Positions 25,641 through 34,677 of a DNA stretch of 64,000 nucleotides are shown in pieces. The stretch is from NCBI RefSeq assembly GCF_002286815.1, contig NZ_MUNM01000024.1, positions 109,196-173,195 of the forward strand, read 5' to 3'. This stretch comes from Pseudomonas sp. PICF141 (GTDB lineage: Bacteria; Pseudomonadota; Gammaproteobacteria; Pseudomonadales; Pseudomonadaceae). The position numbers and the translations under genes are program-made. The notes beneath the pieces are model-generated. The model was not told the DNA's origin and did not search any database. It saw nothing but the letters and a program-made list of their open reading frames with translations. Numbering within the stretch: the first letter of the stretch is position 1; each line of letters opens with the position of its first letter.

Positions 25641-27059
25641 ATGGCCAATCACCGTCTGGTTAAATTGATCTGGATTTTCACCGAGAAATTCGGCCTGATT
25701 TTCCTGTCGATGATTACCTTTGTCGCGTATGCCAGGCTGCTGTCGCCCACAGAGTTGGGAGTGGGCACGGTCATCATCGCCATCGTCGAGTTGATCGGCA
25801 TGATGTATTCCTCGGTTCTGGAAGACCCGCTGGTACGACTCGAGCGGCTGGAAGACAAACACATCGCCACAGCCTTCTGGGCCTCGGTACTCGTCAGCCT
25901 GGCGTCCATCGTCGTCATCTCGGGCGCGGCGATGCTGTACACGCCTGACCCGATGCTGCAATGGATGACGGCGGTGGCCTCGGTAAAAATCCTGTTCACC
26001 ATGATGGCGCGGGTCTATGTGGCGCAAATGCGCCGTAGCGGCAACTTCAAGATGCTGGCCTCGCGCACGCTGCTGGGCAAGGTGTGTGGTGGCGTGGGCG
26101 GCATCGCTGTCGCGCTCTGGGGATTGGGCGCCTGGGCGGTCATTGCCCAGGCGCTGATCATGGAGTTCGTGTCCATTATCGTATTGATGCGCGCAGACCC
26201 GCGCCGCATTGCCTTTTACATTGACGGCCCGCTCTTGCGCGAACTGTTGAGGGCCGGCGCACCGGTTGCCGTCAACGCGCTGAGTTCACAAACGCTACAG
26301 CGCGGGGTCACCGTCATCCTGGGCATGACGGCCGGCACCAACGCGGTTGGCATGTTCAACATGGCGATGCGCATCATCGATCTGCCGCGCACGGCGATCT
26401 ATCACGGCCTGATCAGCTATGCGCTGCCGGTGTTTGCCCGACGCAGCGCCGATCCATCGCGGTTGCGCACCATCATCAGCGATTCGACCGCCGTCAGTTG
26501 CTTCTTGCTGACGCCCCTGTTCATCGGCATCGCCCTCACGGCGCACGACCTGATCCTGTTGATCTTCGGCGCCAAATGGACCGAGGCCATTGTGCTGCTG
26601 CAAGTGCTTGCGTGCACGGCAGCCATCGGTAATACCGCCATGTACGCCACGACCGCACTGGTCGCGGTCAATTGCAGCCACCTGACCATCAAGGCCGAAG
26701 TGGCAACCACCGTATTGGCACTGGCGCTGGTCTATGGCTTCGGCAGCCTCTATGGCGCCATGGCCGCCGCCCTCGCCCTGCTGGTCCGGATGGCAATCAT
26801 CACGCCACTGCAAATCCGCGGGTTGAACAGTGCCATCGGCTATGGCTGGCGGCGATTTTTCGAAACCAACTATCGCAGCGTGATTGCTTCGTTCGTCATG
26901 GCAGCGGTCGTCCTGATGGTTTCTCCCCGCCTGGGTGTTCAGGGCTACTTGCACCTGATCAGCACCATCGTGGTTGGCGCGCTGAGTTATGCCGTGGCGT
27001 ACAGCGTGATGCATCCGCGCTGGCCGCAAGAATTCAAATCGGTCTTCACCACCCGCTGA
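25641..27059 (+). CDS. lipid-linked oligosaccharide flippase (Wzx-like)
   Basis: 472 residues from ATG 25641 with 12 or more hydrophobic helices, of the MATE/polysaccharide-synthesis family. The N-terminus FTEKFGLIFLSMITFVAYARLLSPTELGVGTV matches the first helices of Wzx proteins, and FGAKWTEAIVLLQVLA marks the second half. It should flip the undecaprenyl-linked repeat unit to the periplasm for Wzy. It begins 13 bp after the GT2 gene. Confidence 0.9.
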   Translation: MANHRLVKLIWIFTEKFGLIFLSMITFVAYARLLSPTELGVGTVIIAIVELIGMMYSSVLEDPLVRLERLEDKHIATAFWASVLVSLASIVVISGAAMLYTPDPMLQWMTAVASVKILFTMMARVYVAQMRRSGNFKMLASRTLLGKVCGGVGGIAVALWGLGAWAVIAQALIMEFVSIIVLMRADPRRIAFYIDGPLLRELLRAGAPVAVNALSSQTLQRGVTVILGMTAGTNAVGMFNMAMRIIDLPRTAIYHGLISYALPVFARRSADPSRLRTIISDSTAVSCFLLTPLFIGIALTAHDLILLIFGAKWTEAIVLLQVLACTAAIGNTAMYATTALVAVNCSHLTIKAEVATTVLALALVYGFGSLYGAMAAALALLVRMAIITPLQIRGLNSAIGYGWRRFFETNYRSVIASFVMAAVVLMVSPRLGVQGYLHLISTIVVGALSYAVAYSVMHPRWPQEFKSVFTTR

Positions 27060-27142
27060 GAGGACGCACCCGACAACCTTTTCCCTTCCCGGACCCCATT
27101 CTCCTGACTCGTGCAATTTCCTTGTGACAGGAATGCCTCATC

Positions 27143-28207
27143 ATGCACAAAACCACGTTGATTACCGGCGGGGCCGGCTACATCGGCTCCCATACCACGC
27201 TGACCCTGATTGACGCCGGTCGACAGGTGCTGGTCCTCGATAACCTGTGTAACAGCTGCCGCGAATCGCTCACGCGCCTGGAGTATCTGACGGGCAAACG
27301 AATCGATTTCATTGAAGGCGATATTCGCGACAGCCACCTGCTCGACGATATTTTCAGCCGCTACGACATCGATGCCGTCATGCATTTTGCCGGCCTCAAA
27401 TCCGTCGAAGAAAGCGTTCACAAACCGCTGGATTATTACGCCAACAATGTGGTCGGCACGCTCAACCTCTGCCATGCAATGGCCCGCTTTGAGGTCTTCA
27501 AACTGGTGTTCAGCTCGTCGGCCACCGTGTATGGCCCCCCCCGCCAGATACCGATCATCGAAGATTTGGGTGCAGGCAAACCGATCAATCCCTACGGCCG
27601 CACCAAGCTGCTGATCGAAGAGTTGCTCAGCGACCTGTGCCTGTCCAATCCGCAATGGAGCATTGCGGTGTTGCGCTACTTCAACCCGATTGGTGCTCAC
27701 GCAAGCGGGCTGATCGGAGAAAACCCCAACGGCAGGCCCAACAACCTGCTGCCTTGCCTGACACGGGTCGCGATGAGGCAAGTGCCCGAACTCATGGTGT
27801 ACGGCAGCGACTATCCCACTGTCGACGGAACGTGCGTGCGCGATTACGTCCATGTGGTCGACCTTGCCGATGGCCATCTCAAAGCGTTGCGGGCGTTGCA
27901 GAACACCAACGGCATCCACATCTGGAACCTGGGAACAGGCATTGGCTATAGCGTGCTGCAGATCATCCAAAGCTTCGAGAACATTACCGGCATTACCATC
28001 CCCTTCCGGTTCGCACCGCGCCGCGACGGCGATATCGCCGAATGCTGGGCCGACCCCACCAAGGCAGGGCGTGAACTAGGCTGGTACGCTCAGCGCGACC
28101 TGATGCAAATGATCATCGACACTTGGCGATGGCAATTGTGTAATCCGCATGGGTACCACTCCCCACCCGGATTGGCGGCATCGGCTGCGTTGAAGCAATG
28201 GATATGA
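27143..28207 (+). CDS. galE: UDP-glucose 4-epimerase
   Basis: 354 residues, short-chain dehydrogenase fold. NAD-binding TLITGGAGYIGSHTT, EGDIRD, HFAGLKSVEESVHKPLDYY, the catalytic Ser/Thr in SSSATVYG, the Tyr/Lys pair in NPYGRTKLLIE, then LRYFNPIGAH and RDYVHVVDLADGH are all intact. It supplies UDP-galactose (or GalNAc) for the polymer, which implies galactose-type residues in the repeat. The gap of 83 bp after wzx contains no clear terminator, so it is probably in the same operon. Confidence 0.93.
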   Translation: MHKTTLITGGAGYIGSHTTLTLIDAGRQVLVLDNLCNSCRESLTRLEYLTGKRIDFIEGDIRDSHLLDDIFSRYDIDAVMHFAGLKSVEESVHKPLDYYANNVVGTLNLCHAMARFEVFKLVFSSSATVYGPPRQIPIIEDLGAGKPINPYGRTKLLIEELLSDLCLSNPQWSIAVLRYFNPIGAHASGLIGENPNGRPNNLLPCLTRVAMRQVPELMVYGSDYPTVDGTCVRDYVHVVDLADGHLKALRALQNTNGIHIWNLGTGIGYSVLQIIQSFENITGITIPFRFAPRRDGDIAECWADPTKAGRELGWYAQRDLMQMIIDTWRWQLCNPHGYHSPPGLAASAALKQWI

Positions 28208-29676
28208 GCAAGTTCATTGTTCTGGCGGCCCTGCTATCGCTCGTTTGTAACGCGTTGGGGGGCACTGCCCCGCCGCAGGGCAACGGCCTGGTGCTGTGGC
28301 TCGACGCCACCGACGCGTCGACAATGACCCTCGATGCCCAGAACCACCTCCTGCGGTGGCACGACAAGTCCGGCGAAGCCAATCACGCTACCGTAGACCA
28401 TGGCGCAGACGCCGCACTGCCGCAGCGTGTGGAGAACGCCATGAATGGCCATCCGGTGGTGCGTTTGAGTGGTACTTCAGCCTTCCTTGGCAAGGCCATT
28501 CGTACGGCAAAAGGCCCTGCAACCTTATTGATCGTGTCACGCAGAGTAAACGAGCAAAGCGGCGGCGAGACCTGGCAGCGACTGTTCAGTTCGCGCCCGA
28601 TAATCGGCGATAACGACAACGTGCCGCCGAACTTCGCGATCAGCGTGCAACAACGCACCGCCTACGATCCGACCCTTTTCGTCCTGGAACTCAACGACGT
28701 GCCCATCGGCCCATACGCGGTGGGGCGGAACGTGGTCGGCAGCGTCGAACATTTGCGCGGCGACATCGCCGAAATACTGATGTACGACCGCCACCTCGCC
28801 TCCCTGGAAGAACGGCAGCGTGTATTTAAGTACCTGGCGGACAAGTGGTCCGTCGCCCTCCCCAAGGCTGCCAATTCCTGGACCCGCGTCGGCCCGCTGG
28901 GAAAGGTACCGGAACAGACCAACAGCGGACTGCCGTTGTCCGATCAGGACAATGTCGGCCAGTGGATGCTGGATACACGATTCTCCGACGATTTCGATGG
29001 CAAGCACCTTGACCCCAGTCGCTGGCACGTCAACAACGCCACGGGCACCGACTCGCTGGGCCGCAAACCGGCGCTGTTCATGCCGGACAACGCTTACCTG
29101 AGCGATGGCCATCTGAACATCGTTTTCCGTAAGCAAACCTTGCCGCAAAAGTACGTAAAACTCGGCTTTGAAGATTACAGCTCGGCGATGGTACGAACGA
29201 TCGAGCACAGTTTTTACGGCTACTACGAAGCCCGCGCCAAACCGATGGACTCGGCCGGCTCCAGCGCCTTCTGGCTCGCGTTTACGGGGCTTGCCGACAA
29301 TGCCACGGAAATCGATATTTTCGAAATCGGTGGCAAGACCAAAAATGGCACCTTCGACCGTCGCTACAACATGAATGCCCACGTATGGGCCACGCCGCAC
29401 AGTACCGAACATTTGAGCGATGGCAGCAGTTGGGTCAGCCCATGGCGGCTGGCCAGTGACTTCCATGTCTATGGTTTTGACTGGCAGCCCGACACATTGC
29501 GCTGGTACGTCGACGGCGTACTGGTGCGCGAGGCAAAGAACACCCACTGGTTTTTCCCCATGTATATCCTCTTTGACAGCGAGGCCATGTGGCAGTGGTT
29601 CGGCGTTGTCGACGACGCCGATCTGCCCTCCACCTTCAGCGTGGACTACCTCAAGGTGTGGCGTCGCGGCAGATAG
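28204..29676 (+). CDS. secreted glycoside hydrolase family 16 protein with N-terminal LamG-like domain
   Basis: 490 residues from ATG 28204, overlapping the galE stop by 4 bp; an ATG two codons earlier is possible. The signal peptide ends near NALGG. Residues about 25-215 look like a concanavalin/LamG-type carbohydrate-binding domain (GLVLWLDATDAST, LLRWHDKSGEANHA, AEILMYDRHL). Residues about 250-490 form the GH16 jelly roll with the catalytic motif ATEIDIFEIGG (E-x-D-x-x-E) near residue 370, YGFDWQPDTLRWYVDG and a final VDYLKVWRR. It probably cleaves the exopolysaccharide made by this locus, for length control, clearance or biofilm release. Substrate is inferred from position. Confidence 0.88.
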   Translation: MSKFIVLAALLSLVCNALGGTAPPQGNGLVLWLDATDASTMTLDAQNHLLRWHDKSGEANHATVDHGADAALPQRVENAMNGHPVVRLSGTSAFLGKAIRTAKGPATLLIVSRRVNEQSGGETWQRLFSSRPIIGDNDNVPPNFAISVQQRTAYDPTLFVLELNDVPIGPYAVGRNVVGSVEHLRGDIAEILMYDRHLASLEERQRVFKYLADKWSVALPKAANSWTRVGPLGKVPEQTNSGLPLSDQDNVGQWMLDTRFSDDFDGKHLDPSRWHVNNATGTDSLGRKPALFMPDNAYLSDGHLNIVFRKQTLPQKYVKLGFEDYSSAMVRTIEHSFYGYYEARAKPMDSAGSSAFWLAFTGLADNATEIDIFEIGGKTKNGTFDRRYNMNAHVWATPHSTEHLSDGSSWVSPWRLASDFHVYGFDWQPDTLRWYVDGVLVREAKNTHWFFPMYILFDSEAMWQWFGVVDDADLPSTFSVDYLKVWRRGR

Positions 29677-29771
29677 TCGTCGACCGGTTTTCTTGAAAGG
29701 CTTCCACCGCTTTTCACCGGTGCCAGGCATTACTCAACATCCAGGAACCCCCCATAAAAGAGGTCGCAACA

Positions 29772-30065
29772 ATGAACGGTACGATGACTTCCGATCAAGC
29801 GATAGCCTGCCTGAATCTGGCGCTTGAACGTAACCAACAACTGTTCAGCGACGCCTATCACTTGAGCCACGCCGCCTTTGATCTTCTCGATCAGCCCAAC
29901 ATGGACGCCGAAAAGTTCACCCAGTATCAGAGGAAAAGACGGCAGGCCGATCTTAAATACCTGGAAGCTATCGAACACTTGCGATTGATCATGGCGGAAT
30001 ATCCTGTCCATCTCTTTTCAGTTGCGCATTCAGCCCATGCGCCGCAGGTTTCGGCGGGCAAATGA
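29772..30065 (+). CDS. small cytoplasmic protein of unknown function
   Basis: 97 residues, start supported by AAAGAGG 7 bases upstream of ATG 29772. It is mostly helical and charged, with no signal peptide or membrane segment (ALERNQQLFSDAYHLSHAAFDLLDQ, FTQYQRKRRQADLKYLEAIE). I do not recognise a family. It lies 95 bp after the GH16 gene on the same strand and converges on the cytochrome oxidase operon. It could be the last gene of the polysaccharide operon. Confidence 0.6.
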   Translation: MNGTMTSDQAIACLNLALERNQQLFSDAYHLSHAAFDLLDQPNMDAEKFTQYQRKRRQADLKYLEAIEHLRLIMAEYPVHLFSVAHSAHAPQVSAGK

Positions 30066-30080
30066 TGGCGAAACCCGACC

Positions 30081-30335
30081 TCAGCGGGTCGCTGCTTCAC
30101 CAAGGATGAACAGCATCATCATCAGCAGCCACAGCAGATACAGCCAACCAAACAGTCGCACCCAACCCTGATGGCGATAAAGGCCCAGGTAAAATATCAA
30201 CAGCAGCAAAAATTGCCCGGCACCGGCAAGCATAATCAAGCTGCTGTTACGCGGCCAGAACAGCGCGATCAGCACTTCTGCTGCCAGAAGCAGGAGCAAG
30301 CCGACGTAGACTTTCAACGCGTTCGCCGTGCTCAT
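30081..30335 (-). CDS. cytochrome c oxidase subunit IV family protein
   Basis: 84 residues from ATG 30335, one base after the stop of the subunit III gene. Three hydrophobic helices (VGLLLLLAAEVLIALFW, SLIMLAGAGQFLLLLIFYLG, LFGWLYLLWLLMMMLFILG) match the small prokaryotic COX4/CyoD-like subunit that packs against subunits I and III. It is the last gene of the ACIII-caa3 operon. Confidence 0.8.
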   Translation of the reverse strand: MSTANALKVYVGLLLLLAAEVLIALFWPRNSSLIMLAGAGQFLLLLIFYLGLYRHQGWVRLFGWLYLLWLLMMMLFILGEAATR

Positions 30336-30336
30336 C

Positions 30337-30978
30337 TCAGCGCCCTGCCAGGTAGAGGGTCGGAAACAGCAGAATCCAGATCCCGTCCACCAGATGCCAG
30401 TACAGGGTGACCATTTCCAGACGTGTGCGTGTCCCACGCGTTAACAGGGTGTCTGGAGCCAGTCGCAGGTAAAGCCACAGTCCCAAACCGACCGCCACCA
30501 GTACATGCACGGCGTGCAGCGCCGTGGCGATGAAATACAGGTTCATGAACAAACGCGCGGATGGCAGAGGCAGCGGTGAGTCGACGGCGAATCCTGGCAG
30601 CAGTCCTTCGCGGTATTCAAGACCGTATTCGACGCCTTTGCACATCAGAAACAGTACTCCCGACAGCGTCGCCCCCAGCAAGCAACGACGCAGACGCCGC
30701 GCATACCGCGGCGTGCGAGCCGCCAGCGCCAGGGTCATCAGCAAACTGCTGGTCAACAACATGAAGGTGTTGGCCGCTGCCAGTTGCCAGTGCAAAACCG
30801 CCACCGCTTGCGCCACACCGTCGGGGTGCTGCAGCTGGTAAAACCATGCCACCAGAATCAGGCTGCCGAACATCATCACTTCGGTGGCCAAGAACAGCCA
30901 CATGCCCAGCCTCGCGGCCTCACGCTGCTGCGCCCAGGCCACGAAGGGCTCGGCTGGCCTCTCGTCAGACCGGATCAC
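30337..30978 (-). CDS. cytochrome c oxidase subunit III
   Basis: 213 residues from GTG 30978, chosen for the GAGG site 7 bases upstream; ATG 31002 would add eight residues. Five hydrophobic helices: [25 protein letters not shown], the [19 protein letters not shown] segment, an [24 protein letters not shown] segment with the conserved H-x2-HV, and a last helix with [18 protein letters not shown]. These are heme-copper oxidase subunit III hallmarks. It overlaps the subunit I gene by 14 bp. Confidence 0.9.
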   Translation of the reverse strand: MIRSDERPAEPFVAWAQQREAARLGMWLFLATEVMMFGSLILVAWFYQLQHPDGVAQAVAVLHWQLAAANTFMLLTSSLLMTLALAARTPRYARRLRRCLLGATLSGVLFLMCKGVEYGLEYREGLLPGFAVDSPLPLPSARLFMNLYFIATALHAVHVLVAVGLGLWLYLRLAPDTLLTRGTRTRLEMVTLYWHLVDGIWILLFPTLYLAGR

Positions 30979-32563
30979 GGCGCGCCTCGGGAGAATAATC
31001 ATAGGCTTCGAAATCCACCGTCACCGGCACCTCGAAGTTGTGCGACGGCGGTGGTGACGGCACGCGCCACTCCAGGCCCGCCGCCTCCCAGGGATTCATT
31101 GGCGCCCGCTCGCCCCAGCGCAAGGAGCCCAGCAGATAAAAGAACGGCAACACGTAGGCCAGGGCCAGAATCGAGGCACCAGCCGATGACAGGACGTTGA
31201 GGAATTGAAAATCCGGGTCATAGCTGTGATAACGCCGGGGCATGCCGAGGTACCCGAGCAGGAATTGCGGAAAGAATGTCAGGTTGAAACCGCAAAAAAC
31301 CAGCACCGCGGTGATCTTGCCCCACAGCTGCGAATACAGGCGTCCGGTGATTTTCGGCCACCAGAAATGCAACGCACCAAAGTAACCGGCCACCGCCGCG
31401 CCGACCATGATGAAATGGAAATGCGCGACCACAAAATACGTGTCATGGGCATGCAGGTCGGCGGCGAGCAATGCCAGGAACAATCCGGTCACTCCACCGA
31501 TAATGAACAGCCCGATAAAAGTCAGAGCGAACAGAAAAGGCGCATGCAAAGTCAGGTCGCTTTTGTACAGGGTCGCGCTCCAGTTGTAGGCCTTGATCGC
31601 CGACGGAATCGACACCAGGAAACTCAGCAGCGAAAACACCAGGCTGGCATACATCGATTGACCGGCGGCAAACATGTGATGACCCCAGACCAGGAAACCG
31701 ATGATCGCAATCGCCACACTGGACCCGGCGACAAAACGATAACCAAAGATGCGCTTGTGCCCCGCCGCCGTGATCAGTTCGCTGACCACCCCCATCGCGG
31801 GCAGGATCATGATGTACACCGCCGGATGGCTGTAGAACCAGAACAGGTGCTGGAACAGCAACGGATCACCGCCCAGGCGCGGGTCGAATACGCCAATGTT
31901 GAACAGGTGCTCGGCGACCAACAGCAACAAGGTGATCGCCAGTACCGGCGTCGCCAACACCAGAATGATCGAGGTGGCGTAGATCGCCCAGATGAACAAC
32001 GGCAGACGCATCCAAGTCATGCCCGGCGCGCGCAACGTGTGCACGGTGACGATGATGTTGATGCCGGTGAAAATCGAGGAAAACCCGGCGATGAACACAC
32101 CGCAGATCACCGCCACCACATGGCCGTTACTGAACATCGTCGACAGCGGCGTGTAGAAGGTCCAACCGGTGTCGACCCCGCCGAGCAACAGCGCCAGTAA
32201 CGTGAACAAACCACCGCCGAGCAGCAGGTACCAGCTGAACAGATTCAGGCGTGGAAACGCCATGTCCCGGGCGCCGATCATGATCGGCACGAGGAAGTTG
32301 CCGAACACGCTGGGGATCGACGGAATCAGGAAGAACCAGACCATGATCACGCCGTGCAGGGTAAACGCACGGTTATAGCCATCAGCGGTCAACAGATCGC
32401 CTTGCGGAGTGACCAGTTCGAGGCGGATCAGGGTCGCGGCCAACCCGCCGGCGAAAAAGAAGAAGGTCACCGTGACCATGTACAACACCGCGATGCGCTT
32501 GTGATCGCGGGTCAGAAACCACGAAAGCAGACCTTGTTGATGCAGATAGCCGGGAGCGCTCAT
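30965..32563 (-). CDS. ctaD: caa3-type cytochrome c oxidase subunit I (A2-class heme-copper oxidase)
   Basis: 532 residues with 12 membrane helices. Ligands are in place: heme a His70 and His383, heme a3 His381 ([12 protein letters not shown]), CuB His246 and His295/His296 (VWGHHMF), the cross-linked Tyr250, and the K-channel Lys334 ([11 protein letters not shown]). The D-channel glutamate of standard aa3 oxidases (HPEVY) is absent: the motif reads YSHPAVY (244-250), the tyrosine-serine signature of A2-class oxidases such as Rhodothermus caa3. It reduces oxygen and pumps protons at the inner membrane. Its gene overlaps that of subunit II by 4 bp. Confidence 0.95.
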   Translation of the reverse strand: MSAPGYLHQQGLLSWFLTRDHKRIAVLYMVTVTFFFFAGGLAATLIRLELVTPQGDLLTADGYNRAFTLHGVIMVWFFLIPSIPSVFGNFLVPIMIGARDMAFPRLNLFSWYLLLGGGLFTLLALLLGGVDTGWTFYTPLSTMFSNGHVVAVICGVFIAGFSSIFTGINIIVTVHTLRAPGMTWMRLPLFIWAIYATSIILVLATPVLAITLLLLVAEHLFNIGVFDPRLGGDPLLFQHLFWFYSHPAVYIMILPAMGVVSELITAAGHKRIFGYRFVAGSSVAIAIIGFLVWGHHMFAAGQSMYASLVFSLLSFLVSIPSAIKAYNWSATLYKSDLTLHAPFLFALTFIGLFIIGGVTGLFLALLAADLHAHDTYFVVAHFHFIMVGAAVAGYFGALHFWWPKITGRLYSQLWGKITAVLVFCGFNLTFFPQFLLGYLGMPRRYHSYDPDFQFLNVLSSAGASILALAYVLPFFYLLGSLRWGERAPMNPWEAAGLEWRVPSPPPSHNFEVPVTVDFEAYDYSPEARRDPV

Positions 32564-33504
32564 TTCGGCTCCCCGGAAGCCGTGGCAGGCAACGAACGCA
32601 GGTAGGCCACCAGACGCTGCACAGCCTCTTCGTCCAACAGGTTGCTGTAGGTGGGCATGACCGGCAGGTAACCAGTCACCAGGTGTTTTTGTGGCAACAC
32701 AATGCTGTCGCGCAGGTAGACGTCGTCCGCCACGACCTGGCTGCCGTCAGCCAGGCGCACCATTCGATTGAATACGCCGGCCAAGGACGGCGCGTTGCCG
32801 GAATCGTGGCAACGGCCGCAGCCGTATTGGCGGTACAAGGTCTCGCCCTGACTGATCAGGTCGGCGGCATTGCCGTTGTCCCTCAGCCATTGCTGATAGT
32901 CACCCGGCTCGAGCACCACCAGCCGGGCGAGCATCGCCGCATGGTCGGTGCCGCAGTATTCGGCGCAATACACCTGATAGGTGCCGCTGTGTTCGGCCTG
33001 GAACCAGAGCATGCTGTAACGCTGCGGTAACACGTCTTGCTTGATCCGCAAGCTGGGAAAAAACAGGCTGTGGATCACGTCTTCGGAAATCATCGTCAGC
33101 TTCACCGGGCGCCTTGCCGGGACATGCAAGGTGTTGATCTCACGCTGCCCGCCCTGATGCTGAAACTTCCACATCCATTGCCGCGCCGTAACCTGGATTT
33201 CCAGGGCATCGGCGGGAGGCGTGCGGGCGAAAAAGAACAGCCGTGCCGAGAACAGAAAAATCACCAGCGAGCCAATGAACGGCAAGATGATCCAGGCCAG
33301 TTCGATCGGCAGATTGCTCTGCGCCCGATGATCCCGATTTGCCTCGCGCCCGCGTCGATAGCGCCAGATAAACACCCAAAGCGCGACAAACACGGGCACT
33401 ACAAACAACGCCATCATTGCGGTGAAGCCGATCACCAGCCAATCGACCGAGGCGGCGTAGTCCGAGCCCTGCACGGGCCACAAGCGCAGGAAGGGTTCGC
33501 TCAT
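32560..33504 (-). CDS. ctaC: caa3-type cytochrome c oxidase subunit II with fused cytochrome c domain
   Basis: 314 residues from ATG 33504, overlapping the sco stop as ATGA. Two membrane helices (about 22-48 and 68-92) are followed by the CuA cupredoxin domain with all ligands: His145, Cys180, Glu182, Cys184, His188, Met191 ([12 protein letters not shown]). A C-terminal monoheme cytochrome c domain follows, with CGRCH (229-233) and a distal Met in GYLPVMPTY. The fused cytochrome defines caa3 oxidases and lets the enzyme take electrons directly from a partner complex, here presumably ActE/ActA of the co-encoded ACIII. Confidence 0.95.
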   Translation of the reverse strand: MSEPFLRLWPVQGSDYAASVDWLVIGFTAMMALFVVPVFVALWVFIWRYRRGREANRDHRAQSNLPIELAWIILPFIGSLVIFLFSARLFFFARTPPADALEIQVTARQWMWKFQHQGGQREINTLHVPARRPVKLTMISEDVIHSLFFPSLRIKQDVLPQRYSMLWFQAEHSGTYQVYCAEYCGTDHAAMLARLVVLEPGDYQQWLRDNGNAADLISQGETLYRQYGCGRCHDSGNAPSLAGVFNRMVRLADGSQVVADDVYLRDSIVLPQKHLVTGYLPVMPTYSNLLDEEAVQRLVAYLRSLPATASGEPK

Positions 33505-34301
33505 GGCTGTCCCCGCCGATCGCGGCACAACGCCAGAACAATGAACAGGCCCAATACCGATACGGTCACCAGTCCCGCCACTTGCAGCAACACCATGATC
33601 CGACTGCTGTAGGTGCCGCTCTGCGGGTCGTAGTGGTAACACAGCAGCAGAAGCTGCTCCTTGAATGCGCCGAGCTTGCCCTGCCCCGCTTCGGTCAATG
33701 CCAGACGCACATCGCTGGCCTGATAACCGAGACCGTAGAGCCAGCGCGACAGGCGTCCATCACCAGTCAACACCGCCACCGCCGAGCTATGCGCGTATTG
33801 TTGCTGTTGCTCATCGAAGCGATAACTGAAACCCAGTGAATGGGCCAGGGCCTGCCCCGCATCGGCGTCGCCGGTCAACAGATGCAAGGCCGGCTCAGCC
33901 GCCAGCGACGGCCAACGCTGACTCAGTCTGGCCAGCTCTTCGCGGGCGGCATGGCTGTCTTCCCGCGGATCGAAACTGAACGCGATCACCTGAAAATCCC
34001 GGCCCAAGCGGTAAGGCTGAATAGCCAATTGGCTGAACAGGGTCGAGAGCGCCGCGCCACAGACGTTCGGGCAGCGGTAGTACAAAGGCACCAGCAGTGT
34101 TGGCCGCCCGCCAAGCAAATCGCCGAAGCGTACCGAGCGACCGTGGTGGTCGGTAAATTGCCCGTCCAGCGCCAAACGCTGGCCGACCTGGGCCGTGTCG
34201 ATAGCGGCGGCGGAAAACGGGTCGAACGTTTGCGCGGCGCTGTGTTGAACGGCGATCAGCCACAGCAACGCCAGCACCCGCCAGACCCGTTCACGGTTCA
34301 T
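33501..34301 (-). CDS. SCO1/SenC-family copper chaperone
   Basis: 266 residues from ATG 34301 (GAGG upstream). Signal peptide or anchor at the N-terminus, then a thioredoxin fold with the copper-binding CPNVC (Cys77, Cys81) and the third ligand His171 (QYAHSSAV). An extra C-terminal membrane helix (MVLLQVAGLVTVSVLGLFIVLAL) tethers it to the inner membrane, a feature common for Sco proteins inside ACIII/caa3 clusters. It inserts copper into the CuA site of the subunit II encoded next. Confidence 0.92.
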   Translation of the reverse strand: MNRERVWRVLALLWLIAVQHSAAQTFDPFSAAAIDTAQVGQRLALDGQFTDHHGRSVRFGDLLGGRPTLLVPLYYRCPNVCGAALSTLFSQLAIQPYRLGRDFQVIAFSFDPREDSHAAREELARLSQRWPSLAAEPALHLLTGDADAGQALAHSLGFSYRFDEQQQQYAHSSAVAVLTGDGRLSRWLYGLGYQASDVRLALTEAGQGKLGAFKEQLLLLCYHYDPQSGTYSSRIMVLLQVAGLVTVSVLGLFIVLALCRDRRGQP

Positions 34302-34677
34302 GCGGGGCGTCCTCGGGTATTGGCCAGCCCTGCTCCAGCAGCACTTGCCGCGCGTGTTCCAGCGGCAGGTGCACAATGCGCCGCTCGCGGTCGACCCAGC
34401 CGAAGCTGTCGAGGTGAATACGCTCGGCGGCAAGCTGGCGTTCGCCTTCCTGCCGAGGCTGGGATTGCAAGCGCGGGGCCGGTGGCAACAGCCGCTCACG
34501 CTCTAGAGCGCTCAAGGGTGGCTGCCGCGATTCCGCGCGGTGCTGATAGCTGATCAGCCACCAGGCCACGCCGGTGAGGCACAACAGCACCGCCGCCAGA
34601 AACAGCGCCACCAGGCTCCAGACGGTGTCACTGTCGACCGTGTCGGGTTCGTATCCGAGCGGTTTTTCAGACTTCAT
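34291..34677 (-). CDS. single-helix membrane protein of the ACIII-caa3 operon, unknown function
   Basis: 128 residues from ATG 34677 (GGAGG 5 bases upstream). One N-terminal membrane helix (VWSLVALFLAAVLLCLTGVAWWLI) is followed by a soluble, charged periplasmic part with no cysteine or heme motif (SFGWVDRERRIVHLPLEHARQVLLEQGWPIPED). The C-terminal block resembles a short sequence often seen at the end of electron-transfer-associated proteins, but I cannot name a family. It overlaps actF by 11 bp and sco by 11 bp, so it is firmly inside the operon. It may be an accessory subunit or an assembly factor for copper or heme delivery. Confidence 0.75.
   Translation of the reverse strand: MKSEKPLGYEPDTVDSDTVWSLVALFLAAVLLCLTGVAWWLISYQHRAESRQPPLSALERERLLPPAPRLQSQPRQEGERQLAAERIHLDSFGWVDRERRIVHLPLEHARQVLLEQGWPIPEDAPHEP

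Noticed and set aside
31800..31850. Ala in place of the D-channel Glu as a sequencing error or dead enzyme
   Set aside because: The accompanying Tyr-Ser change and intact ligands match a known oxidase class, so it is a class feature rather than damage.
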